Origin: Aigarchaeota archaeon
GTDB lineage: Archaea > Thermoproteota > Nitrososphaeria_A > Caldarchaeales > Wolframiiraptoraceae
NCBI GenBank assembly: GCA_025058515.1
Contig: JANXDW010000001.1
Span: forward strand, 1 to 52,881
Direction: 5' to 3'
Length of the DNA: 52,881 nucleotides
Shown: piece by piece, positions 22,125 through 33,302 of the stretch
Numbering within the stretch: position 1 is the first letter of the stretch
Layout of the letters: every line of letters begins with the position of its first letter
The notes under the pieces: generated by a model
Seen by the model: the letters and a program-made list of their open reading frames with translations, nothing else
Databases searched by the model: none
Told to the model about the DNA's origin: nothing
Made by a program: the position numbers and the translations under genes

Positions 22125-22499
22125 TTAATCTCGAAGGAGATCTGAGAGAGATTTGTACTCGCCCTTCTTATAATATCTTATACTAGTCTCAAGATGTATA
22201 TGCATCCCCAAGTTCTCAAACAATCTTAATAACTCTCCTCCATGGATCTTTTCTTTAAGAACTCCTTCCCTAATTTTCTGAGCTAGGATCATGACTACCT
22301 TCTTAGTAAGTTCAGGATATTCTCTTAAAGCTGCATCAAGAACTTCTTCACCTCTATCTCCAAGTCTCTCTCTAAAAATTCTCAAGGCATCTTCGAAATC
22401 TGAACCCTCATTAACTTGACCAGCCTCAGAACTCTTTGATGAAATAATCTTTCTCATCTTCTTTAATCTAAGCATCTTGAGTTCTAAGCTTTCATCCAT
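22125..22499 (-). CDS. small basic protein, possibly PDCD5-like DNA-binding
   Basis: KKVVMILAQKIREGVLKEKIHGGELLRLFENLGMHIHLETSIRYYKKGE..SLSDLL weakly resembles PDCD5 winged-helix-like core. Confidence 0.4.
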   Translation of the reverse strand: MDESLELKMLRLKKMRKIISSKSSEAGQVNEGSDFEDALRIFRERLGDRGEEVLDAALREYPELTKKVVMILAQKIREGVLKEKIHGGELLRLFENLGMHIHLETSIRYYKKGEYKSLSDLLRD

Positions 22500-22675
22500 A
22501 GCTGATAGTAGAATAGCTCAACCATGATATAAATATTGAAATATAAGCAAGATTCATAAGATTATCAAATATTTAACAGTTAAAAATACGATAGGCTCTT
22601 ATCATCTTATCTTAATTTTATGTGAATTATGAATAAGGATATATCATACTTGATCTTTAGACTTGATGGAGGTAG

Positions 22676-24079
22676 ATGAACGGCTACTTCAATAAAGTAT
22701 CAGGAAAGGATGTAGAGTTTTATGAGAAACTGTTAGGTTCAAAAAACTTGTCGATTAGCGAAGAAGAACTGGTCACCAATTCTATAGATGCATATCCAGG
22801 AATGTTTTACAAACCAGAGATAGTATTATGGCCTGAAACATCTGAGCAAGTTTCAAGTATTTTGAGATATTCATATGATAGGCTAATCCCAGTCTATTTG
22901 AGAGGTGGGGGAACCGGATTAACTGGAACAGTCCCAATCTATGGTGGAGTATTGATCAATCTAGTTAAGATGAATAAGATATTAACAGTCTATGAAGAAG
23001 ATATGCAAGTCGTGGTTCAGCCAGGTATAGTATATAATACGCTCAATAAAGAATTAGAGAAGTACGATCTCTTCTTTCCTCCAGATCCTTCCAGTGGATC
23101 GGTCTGTACAATAGGTGGAATGGTGGCTTCAAATGCTTCTGGATTGAAAGCGGTAAAATATGGTACGACTAAAGATTATGTCTTAGGGCTTGAAGTAGTA
23201 TTACCAGATGGGAAGATAGTAAAGCTGGGAAGCAGAACTTTTAAGTATTCAACAGGCTTCGACCTCCTCAAGATGATGGTGGGATCTCAAGGAACACTAG
23301 GAGTTTTCACAGAGATAACTCTAAGATTAAAACATCTACCAGAATACATTGAGACCGGAGTGGCCTTCTTCCCATCAATAGAGAGAGCTGTAAAAACAGT
23401 CTATCAAATAATTAGAAATGGAATAGATGTAGCTGCAATAGAGTTTATCGATGAGCAGATGATCAAGGTGGTCTCAGAATTTAAAAAGCTTCAACTTCCA
23501 GAATCTAAGGCCATGCTACTCATAGAAGCTCATGGAACAGAAGCTTCTGTATCTGAGACTATGAAGAGATGTGTAAGGATAATGAAAGATAATGAAGCGG
23601 TAGAGATACGAGTTGCTAAAGATATTGAAGAAAGAGAAAAACTTTGGGCAGCTCGTAAAGGAGCTTATCCAGCAACCTTGAGATTAGGTAAATACATGAT
23701 TATAAGTGATGTAGTTGTTCCGATCTCTAAACTATTAGATGCAGTCTTAAATTCATATGAGATTGGTAGGAAGTACGGTATAGAAGTTCAAGTTATAGGT
23801 CACTTTGGAGATGGAAACCTACATGTTCACTGGACTTCTAGAGATGATAAAGAGAAGATCGGGCTTCTCCACCAAGCTAATGAGATGCTAGCTAAGTGGG
23901 TCATCGAGGTAGGTGGATCAGTATCTGGAGAACATGGAATAGGAGTTGAGAAGAAGAAGTTCATGAAGATTCAGCATGGGGAAGCCTACAAGATGATGCT
24001 TGATGTAAAACGTCTACTAGATCCCAGATGCATATTATCTCCTGGAATAATATTCGACCTTGAAGAAGTTGTACATTAA
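22676..24079 (+). CDS. FAD-binding oxidase, GlcD/D-lactate dehydrogenase family
   Basis: VYLRGGGTGLTGT, GGMVASNASGLKAVKYGTTKDYVLGLEVVLPDG, VSGEHGIGVEK. Confidence 0.93.
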   Translation: MNGYFNKVSGKDVEFYEKLLGSKNLSISEEELVTNSIDAYPGMFYKPEIVLWPETSEQVSSILRYSYDRLIPVYLRGGGTGLTGTVPIYGGVLINLVKMNKILTVYEEDMQVVVQPGIVYNTLNKELEKYDLFFPPDPSSGSVCTIGGMVASNASGLKAVKYGTTKDYVLGLEVVLPDGKIVKLGSRTFKYSTGFDLLKMMVGSQGTLGVFTEITLRLKHLPEYIETGVAFFPSIERAVKTVYQIIRNGIDVAAIEFIDEQMIKVVSEFKKLQLPESKAMLLIEAHGTEASVSETMKRCVRIMKDNEAVEIRVAKDIEEREKLWAARKGAYPATLRLGKYMIISDVVVPISKLLDAVLNSYEIGRKYGIEVQVIGHFGDGNLHVHWTSRDDKEKIGLLHQANEMLAKWVIEVGGSVSGEHGIGVEKKKFMKIQHGEAYKMMLDVKRLLDPRCILSPGIIFDLEEVVH

Positions 24080-24090
24080 AGTGTTGTAAG

Positions 24091-25329
24091 ATGAATGAGT
24101 ACAAGTATTCTGAGTTAATGTTAGATGAGTACCTCGAAGATGTCTGGAAATGTATAAGATGCGGGTTCTGCAATAGCGTATGCCCTACATCCAACACATC
24201 CTTCTCCTACATGTCTTCAAAAACATCTAGAGGAAGGATAATACTCCTACAAGCATACTTCTCAGGTATACTAAGGAAACCTCTCCGAGATCGGGAACTC
24301 CAAGAACTTCTAGATTACTGTTTTGGATGTAGAAGATGTTTAGAAGTCTGTCCTCCAGGAGTTAGAATACCCTACATGCTATGGAGAGCAAAACACATAG
24401 GAAGAAGACATAATCTTCTCAATAAATTAATCTATAGCAATTATGGATCATTCGAGAAACTCTGCTCAAATTTTCCAAGCTTATCCAATAATATTCTTAG
24501 ATCTAGGTTTGGTAAGATACTGCTTGAGCTTCTAGTAGGGATAGATAGGAGGATCGATTTCCCAGAGTTTCATGATGTTAGTCTCGAGAAGTGGATTAGG
24601 ATGAACAGATCATCTACAAGTGGAAAAAGGTTAGCATACTTTATAGATGTCTTTACAAATTATCATGAAGTAGGTTTAGGGATCGAGGTAGTGAGGTTGG
24701 TTGAGAAGCTTGGATACAGTGTAGAGGTTCCAGATCAGAGAGAAGCAGGAACACTATTACTCGAAGCCGGCATGATGGATAAGGCTATCAAGGTAGCTAA
24801 AGAAAATGTGGAGAGCTTATACAAGTATATCATGAATGGAGCATCTATCTTAACGAGCTCACCTGCAGCTTACATAGCTTTAAAATATGATTACCCAGAA
24901 ATATTAGGAGATAGTAAATCCAAGCTAGTCTCAGAGAAGACATTAGACATCATCGAACTCTTAATAAAAGAATATGAAGATGGGGAAATAAGATTTAACG
25001 AGAAAAATAGTGGTCGAATAATTTATCATCATAGTTGCTTCACCAAAGCTTCTGGGCTCACTAAACATATCAAGAGATTGCTGACCTTAGCTGGATACAA
25101 TCTAATAGAAGTAGAGGAGTGCTGTGGGATTGGAGGAGTATGGGGGATGAGTAAGAAACATTATAATGACTCATTAGACGTAGGCTCAAACTTATTCATT
25201 AAATTGAGAAGTTTATCGTCTCCAGTAGCTTCTCAGAGTGAGACATGCAGAATACAGATAAGAAATAACGCTAAGGTAAGAGTTGAACACCCCTTCTCCT
25301 ACATCTCCAAAGCTATAGAACTAAAGTAA
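24091..25329 (+). CDS. GlcF-like 2x[4Fe-4S] / CCG-domain protein
   Basis: CIRCGFCNSVCP and CFGCRRCLEVCPPGV ferredoxin motifs; one ECCGIGGVWG motif at C-terminus. Confidence 0.88.
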   Translation: MNEYKYSELMLDEYLEDVWKCIRCGFCNSVCPTSNTSFSYMSSKTSRGRIILLQAYFSGILRKPLRDRELQELLDYCFGCRRCLEVCPPGVRIPYMLWRAKHIGRRHNLLNKLIYSNYGSFEKLCSNFPSLSNNILRSRFGKILLELLVGIDRRIDFPEFHDVSLEKWIRMNRSSTSGKRLAYFIDVFTNYHEVGLGIEVVRLVEKLGYSVEVPDQREAGTLLLEAGMMDKAIKVAKENVESLYKYIMNGASILTSSPAAYIALKYDYPEILGDSKSKLVSEKTLDIIELLIKEYEDGEIRFNEKNSGRIIYHHSCFTKASGLTKHIKRLLTLAGYNLIEVEECCGIGGVWGMSKKHYNDSLDVGSNLFIKLRSLSSPVASQSETCRIQIRNNAKVRVEHPFSYISKAIELK

Positions 25330-25410
25330 AGAATCTCAGTTTAAGAGACCGGGCATCATTATAATTTATTAGAGAAGTCTAGGTAAAGTAGAATCCTTAA
25401 CTTTCTTTAC

Positions 25411-26043
25411 CTATCTACGTTTTCTTGTTAGTAGTCCGATTATCATCAATATAATAATCATCAAGATGATTAAGAATACTCCCACTATACATAGATTCAT
25501 AGTATCAGAATCTATTTTAGAGATAGAAGTAGTAAATGTTTTAAAAACTGTTGTAGTCTTAATAGTAGTTACTGTCTTGACAGCTTCTTCCAATTCTTCT
25601 AGATATTCTTCGTATAGGTTCCAGCTAGATGGGTTAAACTCATTATCATGATCTACGATTGATACAAGTTTTCTCTCAGCCAACCATTTATTTACATTAA
25701 GAAGTCTCCTAGAATCTTCTCTTATGTAGACTATGCAGACTAGACGGTTATATTTATCTACGACATATCTATCATCAACATCTAGATAGACCTTCTTACC
25801 TAATACGAGATTTGTTAAAGCTTCTCTAGCTTCTTTACCACCAGTTTCATCTAGTTCAGGAGCATTAATATCTGCGAGCCTAACTCTTCCTATGGGGAAA
25901 GCATCAAAGGTATCTCCATCAACAACTTTGTAGACGGTAGCAGTAACATCAACTTCAAAAGGTGAAGCATTAACATAATATATTGCAAACTTCAGAGAGA
26001 TAAGTAGAAAGAATATGACTAGTAAGCTATATTGATACTTCAT
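25411..26043 (-). CDS. SNase/thermonuclease-family protein with signal peptide and C-terminal TM anchor
   Basis: VVDGDTFDAFPIGRVRLADINAPE...GKEAREALTNLVLGKKVYLDVD...YNRLVCIVYI; C-terminal hydrophobic segment + TRKRR. Confidence 0.88.
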   Translation of the reverse strand: MKYQYSLLVIFFLLISLKFAIYYVNASPFEVDVTATVYKVVDGDTFDAFPIGRVRLADINAPELDETGGKEAREALTNLVLGKKVYLDVDDRYVVDKYNRLVCIVYIREDSRRLLNVNKWLAERKLVSIVDHDNEFNPSSWNLYEEYLEELEEAVKTVTTIKTTTVFKTFTTSISKIDSDTMNLCIVGVFLIILMIIILMIIGLLTRKRR

Positions 26044-26144
26044 AAAAATAGATTAGAATACCTTGTATCTAAAGATTTACACTATGTTAAGAGTGTTGAG
26101 TTCATGTCTTCCATATTTTTAAGTTATTTTGTTCAAGGGCTAGT

Positions 26145-27587
26145 CTAGGTAAGTCTCCTCCCTATCCTAACCTTTCTAAGCCTTACGTCTGGTCCACCAA
26201 ACCAGACTGGAATCGCTTGCATCGGATCTCCTTTCCCACAGTATCCAGCTCTAAAGGATATCTTTTTCCCAACTGAATCTATAGATGAGTAAAACTCTTT
26301 TGTAGTAATCTCTAGGACAGGGTTTCTCACAGGTTCACAGATCTCTCCATTAACAATCTTGTATGCTTCAACTCCAACGTATCTCTGATTCCATCTCTTA
26401 TCATCAATATTCCATTCTTGATTCGTCTTAATGTATACACCTATCTTTATATCTTCTAGAAGTTCTTGGAAGCTGTAATCTCCTGGCCTCATATAAGTAT
26501 TGGCCATCCTAACTATCGGTTCACGATCATATCTACTAGCTCTCGAGGATCCATTACTCTCAACATTAAAGATCTTTGCAGTCTCCCTATTATGGAGTAG
26601 TTCTTTTATCAAGCCTTTCTCTATCAAGACTCTCTCTCTAGCTTCTACACCTTCTTCATCGTAGAGATAGTATCCGAAGGATCCAGGGATCCTCGGGTCA
26701 TCGACTACGGTAACTAGATCTGAGCCTATCTTTGTACCTATCATACTAGGCTTAATGTAAGTCTCTCCAGCTTGTGCAGCTTCTCTTCCTAAAACTCTAT
26801 CAGCTTCACCAGGGTGACCTGCAGATTCATGACATATTAATCCTACAACTTCTGATCCAACAACTACATCTACTTCCTCGTTTGGGGGTTCAACCCCTTT
26901 GATAAGTACGTTGCCGAGATTCTCTGTTTCTTCTTTGAGAGATTCTACTAGATTCCATTTTTCAACTGCTTCCCAACCTCTAGATTCTCCAAGTTCTATA
27001 TGTCTCTGGAGAACGCCATGTTGTGGATGGTATAGTGTTAATAGAAAGCTGAAGATAGTTCTTGGAACTATGTGGATGACGTCAGCTCCATCACTATTCA
27101 GTACATGTTTCTCTAGATCCCATTTCTCCAATGTCAATAATCTAGATGGAAGCTTAACCCCCATCTTCTCTGAAACCTCTACAATATTTCTATCAACATC
27201 TCTCAAGTATTCTATCTTATCTTCTAAATCTACTGAATCCCATTTTATCCTCGGCTTAATCTTTACAATTCCTCTACAAACCTTTGCATCACTCATTGAG
27301 ACTCCTTGAAGAACGATCTTAGATGCAGCCCTAGCCATGGAGATAGAGTCTTTAACGATCTTTCTAATAGATGCTTTATTCAATCTACTTGTTGAACTAA
27401 ATCCAAGCGAGTTTCCTACTAAGACTCTAATAGCTATACCTTTATCTGTTGAAGTTACGGAGACTTCTGGAACACCATTCTTCATTACAATAGACTCTAA
27501 TACATCTTTCTGGTATCTAGCTTCAGCATAATTTGCTCCAAGGCTTAGTGCAAAGTCTACTGCATCCTTAAGCAAGTCCTCAAACAT
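26145..27587 (-). CDS. tldD: TldD-family metalloprotease
   Basis: VVGLICHESAGHPGEADRVLGREAAQAGETYI. Confidence 0.92.
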   Translation of the reverse strand: MFEDLLKDAVDFALSLGANYAEARYQKDVLESIVMKNGVPEVSVTSTDKGIAIRVLVGNSLGFSSTSRLNKASIRKIVKDSISMARAASKIVLQGVSMSDAKVCRGIVKIKPRIKWDSVDLEDKIEYLRDVDRNIVEVSEKMGVKLPSRLLTLEKWDLEKHVLNSDGADVIHIVPRTIFSFLLTLYHPQHGVLQRHIELGESRGWEAVEKWNLVESLKEETENLGNVLIKGVEPPNEEVDVVVGSEVVGLICHESAGHPGEADRVLGREAAQAGETYIKPSMIGTKIGSDLVTVVDDPRIPGSFGYYLYDEEGVEARERVLIEKGLIKELLHNRETAKIFNVESNGSSRASRYDREPIVRMANTYMRPGDYSFQELLEDIKIGVYIKTNQEWNIDDKRWNQRYVGVEAYKIVNGEICEPVRNPVLEITTKEFYSSIDSVGKKISFRAGYCGKGDPMQAIPVWFGGPDVRLRKVRIGRRLT

Positions 27588-27723
27588 CTAGAATATATCA
27601 GGATGATGTTAAATTAATCTATTTCTAAGACTCAGATAACTGGAAGGCTATTCTTAAAAATGATATAGCTATTTAAGTCTAAAAACATTATTTTACCTAC
27701 TTTAAACAATTCTTTCATGTAAT

Positions 27724-28128
27724 CTACTCTTCTTCTATTATTTCTTCTAGATCTTCATGAGATGCTGGTTCTTCAACCTTCTTCTGTATCTTATGAGGTT
27801 TGGGAAGCTGGTCTATCATAGAGATCAAGTCTAACCATGCTTGGAGAAATCTACTAGGTGGATCATATAATTCACCCATAAATCTCTTAATCTCATTATA
27901 GAGCGTTTTCTTGTCTATACCATCAAGATACTTCTCCCACATCTTGAATACATATGAATCTCTATCATCATTAATATAGGAGTAGTAGATTCCGTATAGA
28001 GCTTTATAGTAATCATCTTCTCCAATCTTCTTTTTAATGTATTCTAAACTTCTCTCAGCATCGCTAATCTTCCCACTGAATAGAAGGCTGAAGAACTTCT
28101 TTACCGATTTGAGAGGTCTCTCGCTCAT
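27724..28128 (-). CDS. hypothetical protein translationally coupled to radA
   Basis: 134 aa; start overlaps the radA stop by 4 bp. Confidence 0.6.
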   Translation of the reverse strand: MSERPLKSVKKFFSLLFSGKISDAERSLEYIKKKIGEDDYYKALYGIYYSYINDDRDSYVFKMWEKYLDGIDKKTLYNEIKRFMGELYDPPSRFLQAWLDLISMIDQLPKPHKIQKKVEEPASHEDLEEIIEEE

Positions 28129-29135
28129 GTCTCCTCCTCTAAATCTTCTACACCATTCTCTGTTATCTTAAATATTGCTTCACCTTCTGGAAGATATGGG
28201 CTTGAAATAAGTCTAGCTATTCTAGTATTCTTTCCAACCGCCTTCCTTATGTAGATTCTTGTATGACTTGTATGTCCAACGATATGTCCTCCTACAGGTA
28301 GAACAGACATAGCGCTAAAGTATTCATCAGGTCTAGCCATTACTTGATTGGTGACAACAGCTGCAGCATTAAACGCTCTAGCTAATCTTAGAAGTTTATG
28401 CATATGCTTATTCAACTTCTGCTGACGTTCAGGAAGACTCTGTCTACCAGCATACTCACTTCTAAAGTGTGCAGTCAAAGAATCAACAATAATCAATCTA
28501 ATATTATTCTCCTTGATCACTTTATCAGCTTTTTCTACTAGAAGGATCTGATGGTCACTATTATATGCTTCAGCATATATTATCCTTTCTACTACTTGGT
28601 CTGGGTTAAGTCCTAGAAACTTAGCCATCTGAACTATTCTCTCTATTCTAAAAGTATTCTCAGAGTCTATGTATAGTGCTCCTCCAGCTAGTCCACCCCG
28701 CTCAGGTGGTAGCTGAACGTTTACAGCAAGCTGGTGGCAGAGCTGGCTCTTACCACTACCAAATTCTCCAAAGAATTCTGTAATCGTCTGTGTCTCCACG
28801 CCTCCACCTATAAGCTTATCTAAAGCTTTACTTCCAGTTGTAATCCTTCCAACACTCTTCTTTAACTCTGCTAAGTCTCTAGCTGTAACCCAGCTTATCT
28901 CTATCGCCTTTCTAGCAGATGCAATTATCTCAGCAGCTCTCTTCTCACCTATACCTGCAGCAGCTAGCTCAGCTATAGTTGCTGTAGCTAAAGATTCTAT
29001 CGTTGAGAAACCTATCTCTTTAAGTTTAGCGGCTGTTGCATTCCCTACAGATGGTAGATCTTCTATCTTCAAGTAAACTTTCCTATCTTCTCTCTCTGGT
29101 TGTTCAGCCTCAGCCTTCTTATCTCTCGGAGACAT
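28125..29135 (-). CDS. radA: RadA recombinase
   Basis: HhH N-term [45 protein letters not shown]. Confidence 0.97.
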   Translation of the reverse strand: MSPRDKKAEAEQPEREDRKVYLKIEDLPSVGNATAAKLKEIGFSTIESLATATIAELAAAGIGEKRAAEIIASARKAIEISWVTARDLAELKKSVGRITTGSKALDKLIGGGVETQTITEFFGEFGSGKSQLCHQLAVNVQLPPERGGLAGGALYIDSENTFRIERIVQMAKFLGLNPDQVVERIIYAEAYNSDHQILLVEKADKVIKENNIRLIIVDSLTAHFRSEYAGRQSLPERQQKLNKHMHKLLRLARAFNAAAVVTNQVMARPDEYFSAMSVLPVGGHIVGHTSHTRIYIRKAVGKNTRIARLISSPYLPEGEAIFKITENGVEDLEEET

Positions 29136-29208
29136 CTTAACCTACTACCGTAAGTATGTTTTTAGAAGCAGTATTTAAGTAGAGAGGTGAGGGATGATTG
29201 AAAGTGGA

Positions 29209-29847
29209 TTACTTCTTTTTCTTCTCAGAGGTTAAACGTTTTTCAAGGTATTCGTGGAAGAAGAACCAGACTGCGAATACAGCTAGAGATGCTCCTATCC
29301 CTATAGATAGACCTGTGTAGAGAGATTCTTTAACAGATTCACTTAATGTTGTCACATCTATCATCATAGATGTTAGTAGGAGCGTTATGATGAAGAGGAG
29401 GTATCCTTTCAGCCTACTCTCACCCATTATCCTATCTATAACCAGTGTAAATACTGTGAAGAGGATCAATGAGACGACTATTATGCTTATCATTCTCGTA
29501 CCGTAGAGTATCATTGAAGAAGCTGCCTCCAAATACTCTCTAGTTACAAAGATTGATATGACTCCATACACTGCTGCTAAGATTACTGCAATGTAGACGA
29601 GAACGATCACCAATCTATTAAATGAGAGCGGTAACTCTCCACCCCAATATCTTTTTATAAATTTATCTATATCTGCAAATCCTAGAATCTTCTTCATCAA
29701 GTATCCGAGCAACCTTAAAGAAACGTAGGCGACAACTATTATCAAGATGGCAGTAATTATCTTAGGTACGACGGCCGTAATCTCCATAGAGATAACTTCT
29801 AAAAATTCTTCAATAACTTGTAACTGAGACTTATCCATCTGCACCAC
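29209..29847 (-). CDS. integral membrane protein (MscS-TM-like)
   Basis: Several TM segments; no clear domain by eye. Confidence 0.5.
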   Translation of the reverse strand: MVQMDKSQLQVIEEFLEVISMEITAVVPKIITAILIIVVAYVSLRLLGYLMKKILGFADIDKFIKRYWGGELPLSFNRLVIVLVYIAVILAAVYGVISIFVTREYLEAASSMILYGTRMISIIVVSLILFTVFTLVIDRIMGESRLKGYLLFIITLLLTSMMIDVTTLSESVKESLYTGLSIGIGASLAVFAVWFFFHEYLEKRLTSEKKKK

Positions 29848-29871
29848 AAGATTTAGTGTATCTCCAGCTAT

Positions 29872-31203
29872 TTATGATATACTCATGATAAAGAATAGGA
29901 ACCTATAAACAATGAAGAGGAGTAAGAAGATTGTTATTATCGCGAGTACTTTCAAGGTTATCATTATAGATTCTTTAACTACGTCAGTTACTAGAATATA
30001 CCCCCATAAACTATTTCTATAAAGAATTTGAGAATATGTTCTAGCATCTTCTTCAGAGACAATCGCCACCTCAACTATGGTTAAGTAAGCTACTGTTATA
30101 GACAATAATCTAACTACTGCTGAAGCTAAGAATAAAAGTGTATAATCTTCTTGGAATAGTAATCCAAAAGGTGTGGCCAAGAGCTGAGAGAGATTAGTGA
30201 TCAAGCTCATTAATGTACTTACTCTTAGAACTCCAAGCCAGTTCTTGTATCTTGCGAAGAGGAAGCTTCCTAAGAAGTTAGCTCCAACAAAAGTAAAACC
30301 TCCATAAGCTGAGATACCTATATGTAAGATAGGATAATGAGTTATGATACAAAGTATTGGTGTAAGAGAAGCTAAGCCTAGAGATATTCTGAGCTTCTTT
30401 AATGAAGTCTTAGCCCAGAATATTGAAGAGAAGATGCCCGCTATACTTCCTGCAAAATTTACTGCTATAACTATATAGTCTGGTGATTTTAAGGCTCTAA
30501 TGAGGAATGGAGTCCAGACAAGTCCAAGTAAGTTTGAAGAGGTTAATAATGTAATAAAGTAGTAGGATGTAGTGAATAATCGTTCAGGCGAGCTCACCTG
30601 CTCAAGAATCTTCGCCTTCATCACATTCTTCAAATTTATAGGAAGTATAGAGATAGTTGATAATACTCCGATCAATCCTCCAAGCGTATATATCGTTTGA
30701 AACTTTACATTAGAAGGTAGTGAATATATCAGGAACATGGTCAAGATATATCCTAGGATATTTGTAATATTTGCTGTTATGGTTCTTTTCGCTATCACAT
30801 CTTTTATGTCTGCTTCTTCAAACAATCCATATATTGCCAAGTTTGTGTAAATGGTTGAGAATATTGATGTAATGTTAACTGCTCCGTATAATATCGTTAT
30901 AGCTATAGGGTTTGATGTAAAACCTATAGGGATGAACAATATCTTCTCTAAGGCATGAGTTAAGATGAATTTTTCATTGATATTAGAGATAAGGATTCTC
31001 GGATGTTTGTGAACTACTATAGATATTATCGTTGATATTAAAGTGGATAAGAAAACTATCGTAGATATCATAAACATATCCAATTCGATTGAGACAAGGT
31101 AGAGTACGAAGATGTTCCTAGTCATAATTAAATATATACTGTAAAAAGCAATCTCTCCAACTAGATATGTCTTCAGCAGATTTTTCGTAAGAAGCTCTCT
31201 CAA
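29872..31203 (-). CDS. MFS-like multi-spanning membrane protein
   Basis: About 10-12 hydrophobic segments over 443 aa. Confidence 0.5.
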   Translation of the reverse strand: MRELLTKNLLKTYLVGEIAFYSIYLIMTRNIFVLYLVSIELDMFMISTIVFLSTLISTIISIVVHKHPRILISNINEKFILTHALEKILFIPIGFTSNPIAITILYGAVNITSIFSTIYTNLAIYGLFEEADIKDVIAKRTITANITNILGYILTMFLIYSLPSNVKFQTIYTLGGLIGVLSTISILPINLKNVMKAKILEQVSSPERLFTTSYYFITLLTSSNLLGLVWTPFLIRALKSPDYIVIAVNFAGSIAGIFSSIFWAKTSLKKLRISLGLASLTPILCIITHYPILHIGISAYGGFTFVGANFLGSFLFARYKNWLGVLRVSTLMSLITNLSQLLATPFGLLFQEDYTLLFLASAVVRLLSITVAYLTIVEVAIVSEEDARTYSQILYRNSLWGYILVTDVVKESIMITLKVLAIITIFLLLFIVYRFLFFIMSIS

Positions 31204-31323
31204 ATCTAAACAATTAATTTAGATTAGCTCAATTAAAGAGTTACTTTATTAGATCTACGAATTACGATAATCGCCAGCTCATTTAAGACAATATTTAAGT
31301 GAATCTTTAGAATAGAGTATCTA

Positions 31324-32562
31324 ATGAATATGAAAACGGTATTGATAGTATGTGATGGAATGGCTGATAGGCCTACTAGAGCTCTTAAAGGTCTTACGCC
31401 ACTCCAAGCTGCCCATGTCCCAACATTCGATAGGATAGCATCTCTCAGTGAGTGTGGTATAATGGACTTGATCTCACCTGGTCAACCTCCTGGAAGCGAT
31501 ACAGCTCACCTAGCAATCTTCGGATACGACCCAGAGAAGTATTACTCAGGTAGAGGAGCTTATGAAGCACTAGGTGCAGGCATAGACTTGAAACCTGGAG
31601 ATGTAGCTTTTAGATGTAATTTTGCAACTGTAAATGAAGAAGGTGTAATCATAGATAGGCGGGCTGGTAGAATATCTTCTGAAGAAGCTAAGATCCTTGC
31701 TGAAGCATTAAAGGATATTGAGCTCGAAGATGTTAAGAGCATATTCATTTCTACAACTGAGCATAGAGGCGTTCTAGTACTTAGAGGAGAAAAGCTGTCA
31801 AGGATGGTCTCAGATGTAGACTTACATAAAACAGGTGTAAAGATTGAAAAACCAATCCCGCTAGATAGTTCAGAAGAAGCAAAACGTACTGCAAAGATCT
31901 TAGAAGAATTTATAACAAAAGCAAAGAAGGTCTTGGAAGAACATGAGTTGAATAAGGAGAGAGTTGCAAGAGGCCTTAGGCCTGCGAATATCTTACTCCC
32001 AAGAGGAGCTGGAACTATGCCGAATGTAAAGAATATTGAAGAAGTATGGGGGATTAAAGGTGCGGCTATAGCTGGAGGAGCACTCTACAAGGGGGTTGCG
32101 AAGGCTCTAGGTTTTAAGTTGATAAACGTGCCCGGGGCAACCGGCGGTCTCGATACCAACTTGAAAGGAAAAGTAGATTATACAATTAATGCTCTCAAAG
32201 AGTATGATTTAGTCTTTCTACATATCAAGGCGACAGATACGGTAAGCCATGATAAAGATCCAGTAAAGAAGAAAGAAGTTGTCGAGTGGATCTCTCGTGA
32301 GCTCACTCCTCTAATAGATCTAGTTGAAGATAGAGGATACTATCTTGTCTTAACAGCTGACCATACAACCCCATCTGAGGTTGGAGATCATAGAGGAGAC
32401 CCTGTACCTATCGCTATAATGGGTCCAGATGTTAGAAGAGATTCAGTTGAAAGATTTGATGAGATATCTTGTGCAAAAGGTGGGCTTAACCGTATCCGGG
32501 GTATAGACTTAATGAAGATCTTGATGAACTATCTAGGTAAAGTTCCTCTCTTTGGCGAGTAG
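31324..32562 (+). CDS. apgM: 2,3-bisphosphoglycerate-independent phosphoglycerate mutase, archaeal type
   Basis: VCDGMADRPTRALKGLTPLQAA, PPGSDTAHLAIFGYDPEKYYSGRGAYEALGAG, HIKATDTVSHDKDP, LTADHTTPSEVGDH. Confidence 0.95.
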   Translation: MNMKTVLIVCDGMADRPTRALKGLTPLQAAHVPTFDRIASLSECGIMDLISPGQPPGSDTAHLAIFGYDPEKYYSGRGAYEALGAGIDLKPGDVAFRCNFATVNEEGVIIDRRAGRISSEEAKILAEALKDIELEDVKSIFISTTEHRGVLVLRGEKLSRMVSDVDLHKTGVKIEKPIPLDSSEEAKRTAKILEEFITKAKKVLEEHELNKERVARGLRPANILLPRGAGTMPNVKNIEEVWGIKGAAIAGGALYKGVAKALGFKLINVPGATGGLDTNLKGKVDYTINALKEYDLVFLHIKATDTVSHDKDPVKKKEVVEWISRELTPLIDLVEDRGYYLVLTADHTTPSEVGDHRGDPVPIAIMGPDVRRDSVERFDEISCAKGGLNRIRGIDLMKILMNYLGKVPLFGE

Positions 32563-33121
32563 TTATGTATCTGTAAAGAGCATAAGTTGCTATAACTATT
32601 ATGACTCCGATGATCGAGAATAATACAATGTTTTCTTCAATCAACATTATTGCCTCATCACCCCATAAACCTACTAGTATAGCTTCTGGAACAAGCCTCG
32701 CAGCTCTCCCCAGTAAGCATACTATAAAGTATACAGGTAATCTATTGAATCTCAGTAATCCTGAAGTTAATGTGAATGCTTTGAAAGGTATAGGTGAGAA
32801 TGCAGCGATAGCAATTCCAATCAATCCATACTTTTGATAAATTCTCTCAGCTCTCATTATCTGACTAGATTTCAAGAATTTTTCTACTATTGGTCTACCT
32901 AGCTTTAAACCTATGAAGTAACCTAATAGTGCGCCAAATGCAGATGAGATTGTTGAAGCTAAGCCATACCATATAGCATTAGATGAATCTACTAAGACTA
33001 GAGGTATCAAGAAAACATCTGGAGGTACGGGGAATATGGAAGCCTCGAAAAACGAGACGACAATCAATCCTATTAAGCCGAGAGAAGAGAGACTCTGAAC
33101 AAGATCTTCAAAGAGGCTCAT
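32486..33121 (-). CDS. DedA/SNARE-associated (YqaA-like) membrane protein
   Basis: VVSFFEASIFPVPPDVFLIPLVL, GALLGYFIGLKLGRP, AFSPIPFKAFTLTSGLL. Confidence 0.88.
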   Translation of the reverse strand: MSLFEDLVQSLSSLGLIGLIVVSFFEASIFPVPPDVFLIPLVLVDSSNAIWYGLASTISSAFGALLGYFIGLKLGRPIVEKFLKSSQIMRAERIYQKYGLIGIAIAAFSPIPFKAFTLTSGLLRFNRLPVYFIVCLLGRAARLVPEAILVGLWGDEAIMLIEENIVLFSIIGVIIVIATYALYRYITTRQREELYLDSSSRSSLSLYPGYG

Positions 33122-33302
33122 AAACTCTAGTGTTAATACGTTAGCTAGAATTAAACCATTTCTCTAAACTAGAGGTAGATAGTTGAGAGCTCTAGAAATT
33201 CTAGCTTTTATATTGTATTCTGAGGAAATCTTTAAATAACCTATTCTTAATTGAAAATCTTAAACTGGAAAGTAGATATAATAGATTCTGGAGAGAAGTG
33301 AT

